Shown here: one piece after another, positions 32,882-41,504 of the stretch
Numbering within the stretch: the stretch's first letter is position 1
Layout: every line of letters begins with the position of its first letter
NCBI RefSeq assembly: GCF_030686155.1
Contig: NZ_JAUPEV010000005.1
Coordinates: 1-64,000 of the forward strand
Reading direction: 5' to 3'
From: Helicobacter_J cappadocius
GTDB lineage: Bacteria; Campylobacterota; Campylobacteria; Campylobacterales; Helicobacteraceae
DNA length: 64,000 nt
Program-made: the position numbers and the translations under genes
Notes under the pieces: model-generated
What the model was told of the DNA's origin: nothing
What the model saw: the letters and a program-made list of their open reading frames with translations, nothing else
Databases searched by the model: none

Positions 32882-34207
32882 ATGCTAGTTGTGCCTAGAA
32901 CATTGAGTGGATTTAAAGACAGACTACCTAAAGAAGCAATGGCAAAAGAAAAACTATTAAACAAAGTTTCTAAAGTTTTTCAGAGTTTTGGATTTGTTCC
33001 TATTGAGACACCCCATCTTGAATATGCAGATATACTTATTAAGCAAGGTAGCGATGAAATACAAAAAGAACTCTATGCTTTTAAAGATCATGGTGGCAGG
33101 GATGTAGCACTTCGATTTGATCAAACAGTGCCATTAGCAAGGTTTATTTCACAGTATCACAATGAGGTAGATCTTCCTTTCAAACGCTATGTCATTGGGA
33201 ATGTTTTTCGAGGAGAGAGGGCACAGAGAGGACGATATAGGGAATTTACTCAGTGTGATTTTGATTTTATAGGCAGTAATTCTATTGTATGTGATGCAGA
33301 AATTGTAGAGGTTATTTATGCTTCTATGGAGTCTTTGGGGATTGAAGAATTTACCATTTGGCTCAATCATAGGGAAATACTCAATGGAATTTGTAAGTAT
33401 TTTGGGATTGTAGAAAAAAGCAATATAGAAACTACGCTTAGAATCATTGATAAGCTTGATAAAATTGGTAAAGATGGCGTATGTATTGAGCTAAAAAAAG
33501 AACTCAATATGACGGAGAAAAAAATACAAGGGTTGCTTGAAGCTACAAATATCAAGCAAATAGGTGCTAGTGATGATTTTTTTGAGGAAATAGCACCGAT
33601 GAAGCAATGGAATGAAGAGCTCAAAAAGGGCATAGAAGAGCTTGAAAAAATGTATGAAATTCTTTCAAATTTGGAAATGGATAGGGATACATACCGGATT
33701 AATTTCTCTATTGCTAGGGGACTAGGCTATTATACAGGGATTGTTTATGAGACTACTTTAAATCGCCTCAAAAGTCTAGGAAGTGTCTGTTCGGGTGGGA
33801 GATATGATGATTTGACACGAACTTTTTCGAAGGAAAAACTAAGTGGGGTGGGGGCATCTATCGGGATAGATAGACTTTTAGCAGGACTTGAGGAGTTGGG
33901 ATTGCTTAGCAATAAATCTACAAATGCAAGAATTTTGATTTCCTGTATGCACGAAGCTTATTTTAGTTATGCTCGAGCACTTGCAGAATCTTTTCGCAGA
34001 AGCAATGTAAATACTGAGGTATATCCAGAAGCCACCAAACTAAAAAAACAATTTAGCTATGCACACTCAAAAGGGCATGAATTTGTTGTGGTTATCGGAG
34101 AAGATGAATATATTAGCAAGACTATCACCATTAAAAATATGACTTCAGGGATGCAACTAGATAGATTGAGCTTTTTAAAAATCTTAGAAATCATCAAAGA
34201 AGGTTGA
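32882..34207 (+). CDS. hisS: Histidyl-tRNA synthetase
   Basis: The 441-residue class II synthetase charges tRNA-His. Motif 1 lies near the start (ETPHLEYADIL), motif 2 is RGERAQRGRYREF (about 113-125), the His-binding ARGLGYYTGIVYE is at about 279-291 and motif 3 is GVGASIGIDRLL. The C-terminal anticodon-binding domain runs from about 345. A GGAG lies 10-13 bases before the ATG, a slightly long spacing. The gene is standard chromosome and marks the edge of the mobile element. Confidence 0.97.
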   Translation: MLVVPRTLSGFKDRLPKEAMAKEKLLNKVSKVFQSFGFVPIETPHLEYADILIKQGSDEIQKELYAFKDHGGRDVALRFDQTVPLARFISQYHNEVDLPFKRYVIGNVFRGERAQRGRYREFTQCDFDFIGSNSIVCDAEIVEVIYASMESLGIEEFTIWLNHREILNGICKYFGIVEKSNIETTLRIIDKLDKIGKDGVCIELKKELNMTEKKIQGLLEATNIKQIGASDDFFEEIAPMKQWNEELKKGIEELEKMYEILSNLEMDRDTYRINFSIARGLGYYTGIVYETTLNRLKSLGSVCSGGRYDDLTRTFSKEKLSGVGASIGIDRLLAGLEELGLLSNKSTNARILISCMHEAYFSYARALAESFRRSNVNTEVYPEATKLKKQFSYAHSKGHEFVVVIGEDEYISKTITIKNMTSGMQLDRLSFLKILEIIKEG

Positions 34208-34236
34208 TGATTTTAAGATGTTTGGATTTTGGCTAT

Positions 34237-35022
34237 TTAAAATCGATAGGTGTAGCTGAAATTTACTGTTGTAGAAACTACTAAATTAGCTGTTTGGTAT
34301 CCTTCTATTGGCATTGATGAAGTGCTAGGTATGCTTTGTTTTTCTTCCCCACTTGCTACATAGCTAGTGAAGAATCCAAAAACATTGAAGGGTATCTTCA
34401 CTCCAAATTCAAATTGGTTGTGATTAAGATAGTAGTGAGCCCCAAGATTGAGATAAGCCCCATTTCCAAAAAGGGAATTTTTGTAGGTTATGATACTTGT
34501 TCCATCGGTTATGGTTGTTTTACCAGCGATATAGTTGGCTAGTTCATAACCAAGACCAAAAGAAAGTCCTATAGAGTCTCTATTTGTGTTATAAAAATCA
34601 TATAGATAATCTACATCAACTCCATATCGCAAACCAAAGTAATTTGCTTTTTTCTCCATATCAGTAGCACTTGAAGTTTTGCCTTTCATAGCTGAAGTGT
34701 CTTTGGCTTGTCTAATATAGCTTCCCATACTAATATGACCTCCTATTCTAAATCCTTGCTTAGGAGTTACGTAGAGTTGATAACCTCCCTTTAAGCCGTA
34801 GGTAAAAGCGGTTTGAGTTAAGGGAGTAAAATCAAATACTGAAGTTGGATAAGATGAATATGAAGAACCACCAGTAGATAGACTCACACTATCTCCATAT
34901 GAAAAACTGCTTGAACCTAGATCAATACCAGCAAAGTATCCGCTTTTTTGTTTTTCATCCATTCCGTAAGTTAGACTACTTATGAGTGAAAATACCGCCA
35001 TTGAGACATAAAACTTATTCAT
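34237..35022 (-). CDS. Helicobacter-type outer-membrane beta-barrel protein
   Basis: The 261-residue protein has a signal peptide (about 1-20, ending LTYGM) and alternating beta-strands to the aromatic end SYTYRF, typical of small Helicobacter outer-membrane proteins. Shared strands with the element-borne barrel at 7254-8183 (GVDVDYLYDF against GFDVKYLWDF; GLGYE; HQFE) show common ancestry. It is convergent with hisS. Confidence 0.8.
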   Translation of the reverse strand: MNKFYVSMAVFSLISSLTYGMDEKQKSGYFAGIDLGSSSFSYGDSVSLSTGGSSYSSYPTSVFDFTPLTQTAFTYGLKGGYQLYVTPKQGFRIGGHISMGSYIRQAKDTSAMKGKTSSATDMEKKANYFGLRYGVDVDYLYDFYNTNRDSIGLSFGLGYELANYIAGKTTITDGTSIITYKNSLFGNGAYLNLGAHYYLNHNQFEFGVKIPFNVFGFFTSYVASGEEKQSIPSTSSMPIEGYQTANLVVSTTVNFSYTYRF

Positions 35023-35257
35023 TATATTTTCCTTTATATTTTTTGAAAAATGGATTTAATTATATAAATTTAGATAAGTTGCTTAAAACTATTTTTATTT
35101 AAAAATATTCTTATTTATATTTACTTTTTGTAACAATTTTTGATTGTTTTTAGATGTTGACAGATTGAATATTGTTTCATATTTATTATTAAGATTTAGG
35201 TATTATTTTTGCTTTTAATTTTACATTTAAAACTGCTTGGTAGGAGTGTTGGAAATA

Positions 35258-35884
35258 ATGAGATTGTTTAGTTTAGTTTTGGCAGGGGTATTTTTTACTG
35301 GATGTTCGCTGCTCAATGTTTTTGATGGAAATATTGCTCAAGATAATTGGAAGATACAAAAAATCATTGTGGGAGGCAAGGAATATCTCTCTCCTCAATC
35401 TTTGAAGGCGGAAACCTTAAAGGATGCACAAAATAAAACTTCTGAATCCACGCAAGAGACAGATAATACCGATAATGCATCTTCTGAAAAAAATACACTT
35501 CTTAGCGATTCAGATGCTACTTCATCTGATAGTATAGATAATGAAGCCAGTGATATAAAACAAAACAATGCATCAAATGATGAAGGAGAATTTACAAGTT
35601 TGAATGAAGTATCTACAATGACTTTTGATCCTTCTCAACATAGAATTTATGGTTTAGCTGCGTGTAATAATTATTTTGCTAGTTATGCTTGGAAAGATGA
35701 TGATCATATTGAGATTGCAAACTCAGGCATCACTAGAAAACTTTGTAGCCCTGATGAATTGATGAGTTTTGAATTTCGGTTTATGAGAGATTTTAGTGGA
35801 TTATTTACTATCACTAGGAATAAAACTTCAATGATATTAGATAATGGAAAAATGCAGATATATCTTCAGGCAATCAAGCCATAA
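35258..35884 (+). CDS. META-domain (HslJ-like) lipoprotein
   Basis: The 208-residue protein from the ATG at 35258 has a lipoprotein signal with lipobox FTGC (about 14-17). A long acidic Ser/Asp/Asn linker (about 50-115) follows, then a META domain with TFDPSQHRIYGLAACNNYFA and FEFRFMRDFSG. META/HslJ proteins are envelope stress or novobiocin-resistance proteins in other bacteria. A TTG start at 35237 is possible, but the lipoprotein signal fits the ATG better. It is coupled to the next gene by a one-base overlap. Confidence 0.75.
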   Translation: MRLFSLVLAGVFFTGCSLLNVFDGNIAQDNWKIQKIIVGGKEYLSPQSLKAETLKDAQNKTSESTQETDNTDNASSEKNTLLSDSDATSSDSIDNEASDIKQNNASNDEGEFTSLNEVSTMTFDPSQHRIYGLAACNNYFASYAWKDDDHIEIANSGITRKLCSPDELMSFEFRFMRDFSGLFTITRNKTSMILDNGKMQIYLQAIKP

Positions 35885-36471
35885 TGGACACAATCATAGC
35901 TTGTGTAGATTCACAGACAACCATCAAGGGTTCAAGATTTTTGAGTTTTTTGATTCCTTTTGATGGTTTTGAAAAAACTTTGGCTGAACTTAGAACTACC
36001 CATCTAAAAGCTACTCATTGTGTGTATGCTTATCGTACTATGGTCGAAAATCAGATTATTGAGAGATTTAGTGATGATGGAGAACCTAAAGGTAGTTCGG
36101 GAATACCTATCTTGAATGTCCTAAGAGGTAGGGAAATGATAAATATCGCAGCAATTGTTGTGCGGTATTTTGGTGGCACTTTGTTAGGCGTAGGTGGATT
36201 GGTCAGAGCATATACAAAAAGCGTTCTTAAAAGCGTGGAAATAGCAGAAAAATCAGGAATGTTGTTGAAATTTGAACCCCTAATTAACAGTAATTTGGAA
36301 TGTGATTATTCGCTCATAGGACGCATAGAGTATCTAGCAAAAAAACTAGGAGTAAATTTACAAAAAGAAGCTTTTTTGGAAAAGATTGTTAAAATCAGGA
36401 TATCAGGTTCTATAATGAAAGTAAATTTATTTCTAAAAGAATATGAACAGGATTTAAAATTCAGGAGTTAA
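35884..36471 (+). CDS. YigZ/IMPACT-family protein
   Basis: The 195-residue protein has the UPF0029 domain signature in residues 15-110: KATHCVYAYR, the SDDGEPKGSSGIPIL core and VVRYFGGTLLGVGGLVRAY. A smaller C-terminal ferredoxin-like domain follows. YigZ/IMPACT proteins bind nucleic acid and are linked to translation control; the bacterial role is not settled. It is within an operon with the lipoprotein and hemJ genes. Confidence 0.9.
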   Translation: MDTIIACVDSQTTIKGSRFLSFLIPFDGFEKTLAELRTTHLKATHCVYAYRTMVENQIIERFSDDGEPKGSSGIPILNVLRGREMINIAAIVVRYFGGTLLGVGGLVRAYTKSVLKSVEIAEKSGMLLKFEPLINSNLECDYSLIGRIEYLAKKLGVNLQKEAFLEKIVKIRISGSIMKVNLFLKEYEQDLKFRS

Positions 36472-36472
36472 A

Positions 36473-36916
36473 ATGGAAATTCTCAATCAGTATTATTTGT
36501 GGATAAAAGCAGTGCATATAATAGCCTTTGTTTCTTGGATGGCGATGCTTTTTTATCTCCCTAGAATTTTTGTCTATCATGTTGAAAATCAATCAAATCA
36601 AAGCTACACCAATGTAGCAAAAGTTCAAGAGAGGAAGCTTTACTCATTTATTGGAAAACCTGCTATGCTATTAACTCTTATCACGGGGATTTTGATGATA
36701 AGTATCAATCCTGAGCTATTTCGATCGGGTTCTTGGTTGCACATTAAATTGCTTTTTGTTGTTTTTTTGCTAATTTATCATTTTATGTGCGGGTATTATG
36801 TGAGGGCATTTCAAAATGATCGATGTGAAAAAAGTGGAAAATTTTTTAGAGTATTTAATGAAATACCGACTTTGTGTTTGGTTGTGATTGTTGTTTGTGC
36901 AGTGATTAAATTTTAG
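36473..36916 (+). CDS. hemJ: HemJ-type protoporphyrinogen oxidase
   Basis: The 147-residue integral membrane protein has four to five helices and the conserved residues of the HemJ family: the His in KAVHIIAFVSWMA (about 14-18), WMAMLFYLPRIFVYH and a Lys in GKPAML. It oxidises protoporphyrinogen IX in haem synthesis, linked to the respiratory chain. One base separates it from the gene before it. Confidence 0.85.
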   Translation: MEILNQYYLWIKAVHIIAFVSWMAMLFYLPRIFVYHVENQSNQSYTNVAKVQERKLYSFIGKPAMLLTLITGILMISINPELFRSGSWLHIKLLFVVFLLIYHFMCGYYVRAFQNDRCEKSGKFFRVFNEIPTLCLVVIVVCAVIKF

Positions 36917-36924
36917 GAGAAGAG

Positions 36925-38334
36925 ATGGCAAAGTTATGGGGTGGAAGGTTCGCCCAAGAAAGTAGCAATTTGTTAGATAATTTTAATGCTTCCATTGTTT
37001 TTGATAAACAGCTTTGGGAGTATGATATTAAGGGATCTAAAATTCACGCAAAGATGCTTTTGAGTATTGGTGTTTTGGAAAAATCTGAATATGAGCTTAT
37101 TATTAAAGGACTTGAGAGTATCTCAGAACAGATTCAAAAAGGTCAATTTGAATTTAAGATCGTTGATGAAGATATTCATATGTCGATTGAAAGTGCCCTC
37201 ATAGCTCTTATTGGCGAGTCGGGAAAAAAACTTCATACCGCTAGAAGTCGTAATGATCAAGTCGCCCTTGATTTTAGAATGTATGTTTTAGATTATAACT
37301 GCAAAATCAGAGTAAAAATATTAGATCTAATAGATACTATCCTTTTTTTAGCTAAAAAAAATACAGATACTATAATGCCTGGGATGACGCACCTTCAACA
37401 CGCTCAACCCATTAATTTTGGATTTCATTTAGTTGCTTGGTGTGCTAGTTTAAAGAGAGATTATCAGAGGTTTTTCGATAGCTTTGAACGTAATAATTTT
37501 TTACCATTAGGTGTTGGAGCATTAGCGGGGACACCCTATAAAAATGATAGAGATATGATGGCAAAAGAACTAGGATTCAAAGCCCCTACTTTAAATGCTA
37601 TGGATACAGTGAGTGAAAGAGATTTTGCACTTGATATGCTCTATGATATCTCGATGCTATTAATGCATATTTCTAGGATCGCTGAGGAGTTGGTACTATG
37701 GAGCAGTTATGAATTTAAATTCATTGCATTATCTGATGCATACTCCACTGGAAGTTCTATTATGCCTCAAAAGAAAAATCCTGATGTTCCCGAACTTTTA
37801 CGAGGAAAAAGTGGAAGGGCATTTGGCAATCTTATGGGGTTACTTACGGTTATGAAAGGACTGCCTCTAGCGTATAATAAAGATACACAAGAGGACAAAG
37901 AAGGTGTGTTTGATAGCGTTAAAACTACAATGATTTCTTTGGATATACTAAAAGAGGTACTTCTTACAATGAAGATATATCCTGAAAATATGTTGAAAAT
38001 GGCAAAAATAGGGCATTTAACCGCTACGGATTTGGCTGATTTTTTGGTTAGAAAAAAGAATTTGCCCTTCAGAGAAGCCCATCGTATCACAGGGGAGGTG
38101 GTAGCTTTTGCAGAAAAAAAAGGTGTGGATATTAGTGAGTTAGATGAAGAGGAAATTTTTCAAATCACTTCCTTGGAGCTAGTAGGAATCAAAAAAGTTT
38201 TAGATACTAGAGCCTCTATGAATGCACGAGATAGCCTTGGAGGAACATCTACAGGCAGAACAGAAGAACAAATAAACATATTAGAAAAATGGATAAATGA
38301 GGAAAAAAATGGACAAGCAAAAACAAATCATTGA
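36925..38334 (+). CDS. argH: Argininosuccinate lyase
   Basis: The 469-residue enzyme of the fumarase/aspartase superfamily splits argininosuccinate into arginine and fumarate. The superfamily signature GSSIMPQKKNPD (about 273-284) with its catalytic Ser is intact, as are TARSRNDQ (about 107-114) and GMTHLQHAQP. An AGGAGAAG ribosome site precedes the ATG. The end overlaps the start of menG. Confidence 0.97.
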   Translation: MAKLWGGRFAQESSNLLDNFNASIVFDKQLWEYDIKGSKIHAKMLLSIGVLEKSEYELIIKGLESISEQIQKGQFEFKIVDEDIHMSIESALIALIGESGKKLHTARSRNDQVALDFRMYVLDYNCKIRVKILDLIDTILFLAKKNTDTIMPGMTHLQHAQPINFGFHLVAWCASLKRDYQRFFDSFERNNFLPLGVGALAGTPYKNDRDMMAKELGFKAPTLNAMDTVSERDFALDMLYDISMLLMHISRIAEELVLWSSYEFKFIALSDAYSTGSSIMPQKKNPDVPELLRGKSGRAFGNLMGLLTVMKGLPLAYNKDTQEDKEGVFDSVKTTMISLDILKEVLLTMKIYPENMLKMAKIGHLTATDLADFLVRKKNLPFREAHRITGEVVAFAEKKGVDISELDEEEIFQITSLELVGIKKVLDTRASMNARDSLGGTSTGRTEEQINILEKWINEEKNGQAKTNH

Positions 38335-39040
38335 AATGTTTGATCAAATTGCCCCTACTTATGATAGTGCTAATCGTATATTAAGCTTGGGGATTGATGT
38401 AGCTTGGAGAAGAGAAGCTTGTAAAAAGGCGTTTGAGTATTTCGGAGAAAACAAACCTTCTGTGATACTTGATGTGGCTTGTGGAACTGGTGATATGATA
38501 CTGCATTGGGAAAAAAATGCCAAAAAATTTCAAAAGGATTTTGGAAAGATTATTGGTATTGATCCATCTAGCGGGATGCTTGAGGTAGCACAAGAAAAAC
38601 TTAAAAATCAGTTAAAATCCAGAAAGGCTGAACTTCTTTTAGGTGAGGCAAAAAATCTCAGGGGTATAGAAAATCAAAGTGTAGATATTTTGTCTATTGC
38701 TTATGGACTTCGTAATGTTGTAGATGTCAAAGAAGCATTAAGTGAGTTTGCTAGAGTCCTTAAAAAAGGAGGGGTTCTTGTTGTATTAGAATTCACAAAG
38801 AAAGAAAAAGAGAATTTTTTAGATAAGATAGCAGGATTTTATACAAGGAATATTTTGCCACTTATTGGTGGTCTGGTATCAAAAAATTACAAGGCGTATA
38901 AATATTTGCCAGATTCTATTGATGGATTTTTGACCTCAAGTATGCTGACACAAGAACTTAGCAAACTTGGTATCCATACAAGATTCATCAAAGCTTATAG
39001 TGCAAATATTTCAACCCTTCTGATTGGAGTGAAACAATAA
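38309..39040 (+). CDS. menG: Demethylmenaquinone methyltransferase
   Basis: The 243-residue SAM-dependent methyltransferase carries out the last step of menaquinone synthesis. It has FDQIAPTYDSANRILS at the start, the SAM-binding VACGTGDM (about 49-56), GIDPSSGML and a C-terminal NISTLLIGVK. GAGG 6 bases before the ATG at 38309 supports this start over the one at 38297. It works with the futalosine pathway, of which mqnA is at 58295. The 5' end overlaps argH by 26 bases. Confidence 0.93.
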   Translation: MDKQKQIIEMFDQIAPTYDSANRILSLGIDVAWRREACKKAFEYFGENKPSVILDVACGTGDMILHWEKNAKKFQKDFGKIIGIDPSSGMLEVAQEKLKNQLKSRKAELLLGEAKNLRGIENQSVDILSIAYGLRNVVDVKEALSEFARVLKKGGVLVVLEFTKKEKENFLDKIAGFYTRNILPLIGGLVSKNYKAYKYLPDSIDGFLTSSMLTQELSKLGIHTRFIKAYSANISTLLIGVKQ

Positions 39041-39041
39041 G

Positions 39042-40430
39042 ATGAATGATAAAACTTTTTTAAATAGTTTTTTGGCTCTTTCAGAACCAATAACTTGGGC
39101 TACATTGGGAATTTTGGCTATCTGTTTTTACTTGCTGTGGGTATTGCAAAAGAAAAATTTCAGTTTTTCTCTTCGAATGTTTGTCGCACTTTTTGTAGGA
39201 CTTGCTTTTGGATTTGTCCTTCAAGCTATAGCTGGTTATCCAGATCAAAATCAAATGAAAAATATTTTGTGGTTGGTTGAAATTAAGACTTGGTTTAGCT
39301 TTTTTGGTAAAGCATTTGTAAGTTTTATTAAAATGCTTGTTGTCCCGATTATTTTATTTTCGTTGATACGAATTATTTTGCGAATTGATAATGGCGTCAA
39401 TCTAAAGGCATTGTTAGGTAGATCGGTTTTTTGGCTTTTATTTACCACTGCAATTGCTGCTAGTGTAGGAATTTTTTTGGCTGTGAATTTTGGATTGGGT
39501 CAAAATTTACAATCCATTTCAGATGGTGCAGAGATAAGAAATGTCAAGACTTTTACAGATGTTTTATTGGGAATTATTCCGGATAATCCTGTTTTTGCGA
39601 TGAGTAGCGATAATATTATTGCTGTAGTTGTTTTTACATTTTTTGTTGGATTTGGTGCTAGGGCTATTGCAAAAAATAAAGAGTTTGAAAAAATATCTAA
39701 AACGCTTGATAACATTATTGAAGCAGGTTATCAGATTGTGATGTGGATGACTTTATTTATCATTCGATTTATGCCATATGCAGTGATATGTTTGATGGCC
39801 AATACATTGATTTCAAATGGTTTTGGAGCTATTAGAGGTGCGATATTATTTGTTGGACTCATTTATCTAGCGATGGTTGTTATGTTGGTAATACATCTCC
39901 TTTTGATTGCTTTGCACGGTTTGAATCCTTGGATTTATTTAAAAAAATCTTTGAACACTTATTTGTTGGCCTTTACTAGCAGATCTTCGATGGCTATGTT
40001 GCCATTAAGCATTTCTACATTGACAGATAAGTTAGGAGTAAATGCAGGAACAGCTAATTTTACTGCATCTTTGGGAAGCACAGTGGGACTTAATGGCTGT
40101 GCAGGATATTTTCCTGCTATGACCGCTGTATTCATTGCTAATATTTTGGGAGTGCCGATTGATTTTAGTTTTATGGTGATGGTGGTAATAGTTGCTATTT
40201 TGGGTTCTTTGGGGATAGCTGGGGTTCCTGGTGTGGCTACTATGGCTGCTTCTATTATGCTCGCAGGTATTGGCTTTGGAGAGCATTTTGGACTTCTTGC
40301 AATTGTATTAGCCATTGATCCTATATTGGATATGGCACGGACATTGAGTAATGTTTCTGGAGCTATGACTTCTGCTGTTTGTGCTGACAAGGAATTGGGC
40401 ACATTAAATAAGGAAATCTATAATGGATAA
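39042..40430 (+). CDS. Sodium:dicarboxylate/amino-acid symporter (DAACS family)
   Basis: The 462-residue protein has about nine hydrophobic segments and the family signatures: SRSSMAMLPLSI (HP1-like serine-rich loop, about 306-317), GSTVGLNGCAGYFPAM (about 345-360) and GVPGVATMAASIML. It resembles the TcyP/GltP group, which takes up cystine or glutamate/aspartate with Na+ or H+. The substrate cannot be read from the sequence. Its end overlaps xseB by 8 bases. Confidence 0.88.
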   Translation: MNDKTFLNSFLALSEPITWATLGILAICFYLLWVLQKKNFSFSLRMFVALFVGLAFGFVLQAIAGYPDQNQMKNILWLVEIKTWFSFFGKAFVSFIKMLVVPIILFSLIRIILRIDNGVNLKALLGRSVFWLLFTTAIAASVGIFLAVNFGLGQNLQSISDGAEIRNVKTFTDVLLGIIPDNPVFAMSSDNIIAVVVFTFFVGFGARAIAKNKEFEKISKTLDNIIEAGYQIVMWMTLFIIRFMPYAVICLMANTLISNGFGAIRGAILFVGLIYLAMVVMLVIHLLLIALHGLNPWIYLKKSLNTYLLAFTSRSSMAMLPLSISTLTDKLGVNAGTANFTASLGSTVGLNGCAGYFPAMTAVFIANILGVPIDFSFMVMVVIVAILGSLGIAGVPGVATMAASIMLAGIGFGEHFGLLAIVLAIDPILDMARTLSNVSGAMTSAVCADKELGTLNKEIYNG

Positions 40431-40650
40431 AGAAAAAATACTAGAAGAACTTAGTTTTGAAGAAAGAATAGAAAAAACTAAGCAAATTCTATCTAAACTC
40501 AATAATCAAAGTCTAAATTTAAGAGATGGACTTAATCTTTATAAAGATGGACTAAAAGAGTTAGAACTTGCTCAAAAAATGTTAGAGAATGTAAAATTAC
40601 AATATCAAGAACTGAAGGTGCAAAATATGGAAAATAAGGAACAAGAATGA
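40423..40650 (+). CDS. xseB: Exodeoxyribonuclease VII small subunit
   Basis: The 75-residue helical protein has the XseB core LSFEERIEKTKQILSKL and GLNLYKDGLKELELAQKML. The small subunits wrap around the XseA large subunit in exonuclease VII. xseA is not in the window. It overlaps the symporter by 8 bases and the next gene by 4. Confidence 0.9.
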   Translation: MDKEKILEELSFEERIEKTKQILSKLNNQSLNLRDGLNLYKDGLKELELAQKMLENVKLQYQELKVQNMENKEQE

Positions 40651-41414
40651 ATTTTGCGATTTTTCAACTCCCTACATTACCCTTAAAAGAAGAGAAATTA
40701 TCCACTTATATTAAAGCCATTAAAAAGGGTTCAGTCGTGGTTTTGGGTGAGTATGTTTTAAATTTTTTTTTTCATGATCTCAAAAACTCACCAAAAGAGC
40801 TTTTGAATAAAATAGCTCAAAGTAAGCTCACACAACTCTCTAAACTTGCAAAAAAGTATGATTTGACTATTGTCGCTCCTGTGGTATGCGGGGATGAAAA
40901 AAAGATTTATAAAAAAATTGCCATTATTGATGGAGAAAAAACACATTATTACATGCAACAACGATTGATCTCTTTTTCGCATTGGGATGAGGAGAATTTT
41001 TTTGCAAATCCTAAAAGTAAAAATTTCAAATTGCCTTATATCTTTGAAAAAGATGGATTGAAGATAGCAACACTTTTTGGTTTTGAATTGCATTTTGATG
41101 AAATATGGCTCAAGCTTAAACAAGCTGATGTAGATGTGGTAATTTTATGTACAGCAAGTACTTTTGATTCCAATAATAGGTGGAGAGATTTGTGTAAGGC
41201 TAGGGCATTTATTAATTCTTGCATGGTGGTTCGGGCAAATCGGATTGGTGAATATATAGAAGATGGATTTAAATGGAAGTTTTATGGAGATAGTTTTGTA
41301 GCTTTGCCAAATGGAAAAATAGAAGATAATCTAGGCGAAAAAGAAGAAATTTTGTGTGTAGAGATTCAAAAAGAAGAGATTGATAAATTTGTCAAAGAAT
41401 GGAATTTTAGGTAA
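40647..41414 (+). CDS. Nitrilase-fold protein that lacks the catalytic Lys and Cys
   Basis: The 255-residue protein has the carbon-nitrogen hydrolase fold order: an N-terminal strand, the Glu region VVLGEYVLN (Glu about 34), DLTIVAPVV, the YYMQQRLISF segment and IATLFGFELHFDE, then VVILCTAST. In active enzymes the second segment carries a Lys (YRKxHL) and the third a Cys (xICYDxRF). Here they read Gln and Gly, so the triad is incomplete. A T10 run at about 40763-40772 lies within codons for Phe. It may be a non-catalytic or altered enzyme. It overlaps xseB by 4 bases. Confidence 0.75.
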   Translation: MNFAIFQLPTLPLKEEKLSTYIKAIKKGSVVVLGEYVLNFFFHDLKNSPKELLNKIAQSKLTQLSKLAKKYDLTIVAPVVCGDEKKIYKKIAIIDGEKTHYYMQQRLISFSHWDEENFFANPKSKNFKLPYIFEKDGLKIATLFGFELHFDEIWLKLKQADVDVVILCTASTFDSNNRWRDLCKARAFINSCMVVRANRIGEYIEDGFKWKFYGDSFVALPNGKIEDNLGEKEEILCVEIQKEEIDKFVKEWNFR

Positions 41415-41452
41415 TTCTAGCGTTATCTTTAGAAAATGAATAAAAATTTGGG

Positions 41453-41458
41453 TATAAT
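41453..41458 (+). promoter_or_regulatory. Candidate -10 box of rpoD
   Basis: TTTGGGTATAATCC lies about 47 bases upstream of rpoD. TATAAT is a perfect -10; the upstream TTG-type -35 is not evident, as is usual in Helicobacter. Confidence 0.5.
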
Positions 41459-41504
41459 CCAATCACTAAATACACATTCTTCACACTAATCTACAAGGGA
41501 AATT

